5,706 bases of DNA from Brevibacillus sp. (GTDB taxonomy: Bacteria > Bacillota > Bacilli > Brevibacillales > Brevibacillaceae), in the NCBI GenBank assembly GCA_029240815.1, contig JARDZO010000321.1, forward strand, positions 1 through 5,706, given 5' to 3'. Shown piece by piece: positions 5,230-5,706 of the stretch (positions are counted from its first letter, which is position 1; each line of letters starts with the position of its first letter). The position numbers and the translations under genes are program-made. The notes beneath the pieces were generated by a model. That model was not told where the DNA came from, did not search any database, and saw only the letters and a program-made list of their open reading frames with translations.

Positions 5230-5366
5230 AAAGCAATGGAAGGGATCAGGATACCATGCGTCCCTATAGGACGATCTGGAAACGTTTTGACCTCTCCTAC
5301 ATCTAGCTTCGTAGTAGTCGTTCGTCACTTTTAGACGACCAACCTACTACGGAAGCGAGGTCTTTT
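5230..5366 (+). ncRNA. Candidate structured leader RNA or small RNA upstream of the YitT-family gene
   Basis: From the promoter at 5215-5223 to the T-run at 5363-5366, about 137 bases carry no convincing gene but clear structure. A perfect hairpin, CGTCC (5259-5263), loop CTATA, GGACG (5269-5273), lies in the middle, and a long terminator-like stem closes the 3' end. GGA-A-GGGATC (5238-5247) can alternatively pair with GACCTCTCC (5289-5297) in eight pairs with a bulge and a mismatch, which would take the outer arm of that terminator. This is the layout of an attenuated leader, although an independent small RNA is equally possible. I recognise no known riboswitch class. Function and 5' end are inferred. 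Confidence 0.4.
5289..5366 (+). terminator. Large terminator-like stem in the YitT-gene leader
   Basis: GACCTC (5289-5294) pairs with GAGGTC (5357-5362). GCTTC plus GTAGTAG (5306-5317) pairs with CTACTAC (5344-5350) and GAAGC (5352-5356), leaving one bulged G (5351). An 11-base bulge lies on the 5' side between the two helices. The apical region 5318-5343 can fold again through GTC/GAC pairs. TTTT (5363-5366) follows directly. Eighteen pairs make the helix very stable; the T-run is short. Confidence 0.6.
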
Positions 5367-5404
5367 GTATGAGTAGCGACTTATACCTGCGAATTACCTC
5401 CATA

Positions 5405-5433
5405 GTCGGTTGGCCGTCTGTGCCAAAACCGAC
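5405..5433 (+). promoter_or_regulatory. Hairpin just upstream of the YitT-gene ribosome binding site
   Basis: GTCGG and TTGGC (5405-5414) pair with GCCAA (5422-5426) and CCGAC (5429-5433), with AA (5427-5428) bulged and a seven-base loop. It ends nine bases before the GAGG site. No T-run follows, so it is not a terminator; it could influence mRNA stability or translation. Confidence 0.35.
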
Positions 5434-5453
5434 AAAATTGCGAGGAATTCATG

Positions 5454-5706
5454 ATGAGGAGAGCGCTGCAAGTAATCCGACGGTATAGTTTGATTTTGTT
5501 TGGCGCGTGTTTATTAGCTTTTACCTATTATCACATCAATTTTCAAAACCACCTGTCTGAGGGTGGATTCGTTGGTCTGGGTCTGGTGGCGAAATACGCT
5601 TTTGACCTGTCTCCAGCGACCGTGATGCTCTTGCTCGACATCCCACTTTTTTTGGTGGCTTGGCTGGTAAGAGGACGTCAATTCATTGGGGATACGATCT
5701 TGGCAT
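5454..5706 (+). CDS. YitT-family membrane protein, N-terminal part
   Basis: The first 84 codons of a gene that continues past the window end. A short basic start (MRRALQVIRR) is followed by a hydrophobic helix at about 11-28, then SEGGFVGLGLVAKY (35-48) and a second hydrophobic stretch at about 55-72 containing LDIPLFLV. The order helix, GGxxG loop, short helix and (N/D)IPLF matches the start of YitT-type membrane proteins (PF02588, DUF161), whose molecular function is poorly defined. AGGA at 5443-5446 lies seven bases before ATG5454 and four before ATG5451; the spacing favours the second ATG, adding one Met if the first is used. Its upstream region has its own promoter and a structured leader, so it is probably controlled separately from the B12 operon. 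Confidence 0.8.
   Translation, partial: MRRALQVIRRYSLILFGACLLAFTYYHINFQNHLSEGGFVGLGLVAKYAFDLSPATVMLLLDIPLFLVAWLVRGRQFIGDTILA

Noticed and set aside
5238..5273. T-box antiterminator, because of ATACCATGCGTCCCT near a terminator
   Set aside because: The T-box core GGTGGNACCGCG is not matched, and the leader between promoter and this point is far too short for Stem I and a specifier loop.
5289..5366. Inverted repeats as a mobile-element end or CRISPR repeat
   Set aside because: There is one copy only, no transposase or spacer series nearby, and the T-run at the 3' end fits a transcription terminator better.

Overview
The window looks like the chromosome of a low-to-mid G+C Firmicute of the Brevibacillus/Paenibacillaceae type. 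This is inferred from strong GGAGG-type ribosome binding sites, a lipoprotein (not periplasmic) B12-binding protein, ATG/GTG starts, a YitT-family membrane gene and a base composition that looks close to half G+C by eye. All supported genes are on the + strand, and the genus assignment is an inference.

Layout. Positions 1-126 are the 3' end of an unidentified gene, possibly an NAD(P)H oxidoreductase, followed by a weak terminator-like hairpin. Positions 262-1209 encode a ST1585-like metallo-beta-lactamase-fold hydrolase with its own terminator (1227-1288). An extended -10 promoter (1299-1307) lies directly after that terminator and starts a cobalamin riboswitch leader (aptamer 1351-1510, intrinsic terminator 1578-1612). 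Next come btuF (1681-2673), btuC (2675-3712), btuD (3717-4493) and cobU (4514-5080), tightly spaced and followed at once by a terminator (5081-5122). Positions 5123-5450 hold no convincing gene. They contain an A/T-rich dyad, a dyad overlapping a strong extended -10 promoter (TATAAT at 5218-5223), a structured RNA of about 137 nt that ends in a large terminator-like stem, and a second hairpin just before the start of a YitT-family membrane protein that runs off the window end.

How the genes work together. BtuF (surface lipoprotein), BtuC (permease) and BtuD (ATPase) form an ABC importer for cobalamin and related corrinoids. CobU phosphorylates adenosylcobinamide and guanylylates it to adenosylcobinamide-GDP, so imported incomplete corrinoids can enter the salvage branch. 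The riboswitch should stop transcription of all four genes when intracellular cobalamin is high. A specific antiterminator can be drawn from the sequence in which the 3' part of the kissing-loop hairpin pairs with the 5' arm of the terminator.

The core of the window is a known type of system. The least explained part is the intergenic region before the YitT gene, which has the layout of an attenuated leader or small RNA and matches no riboswitch class I recognise. All RNA structures were drawn by hand, without energy calculation or database search.
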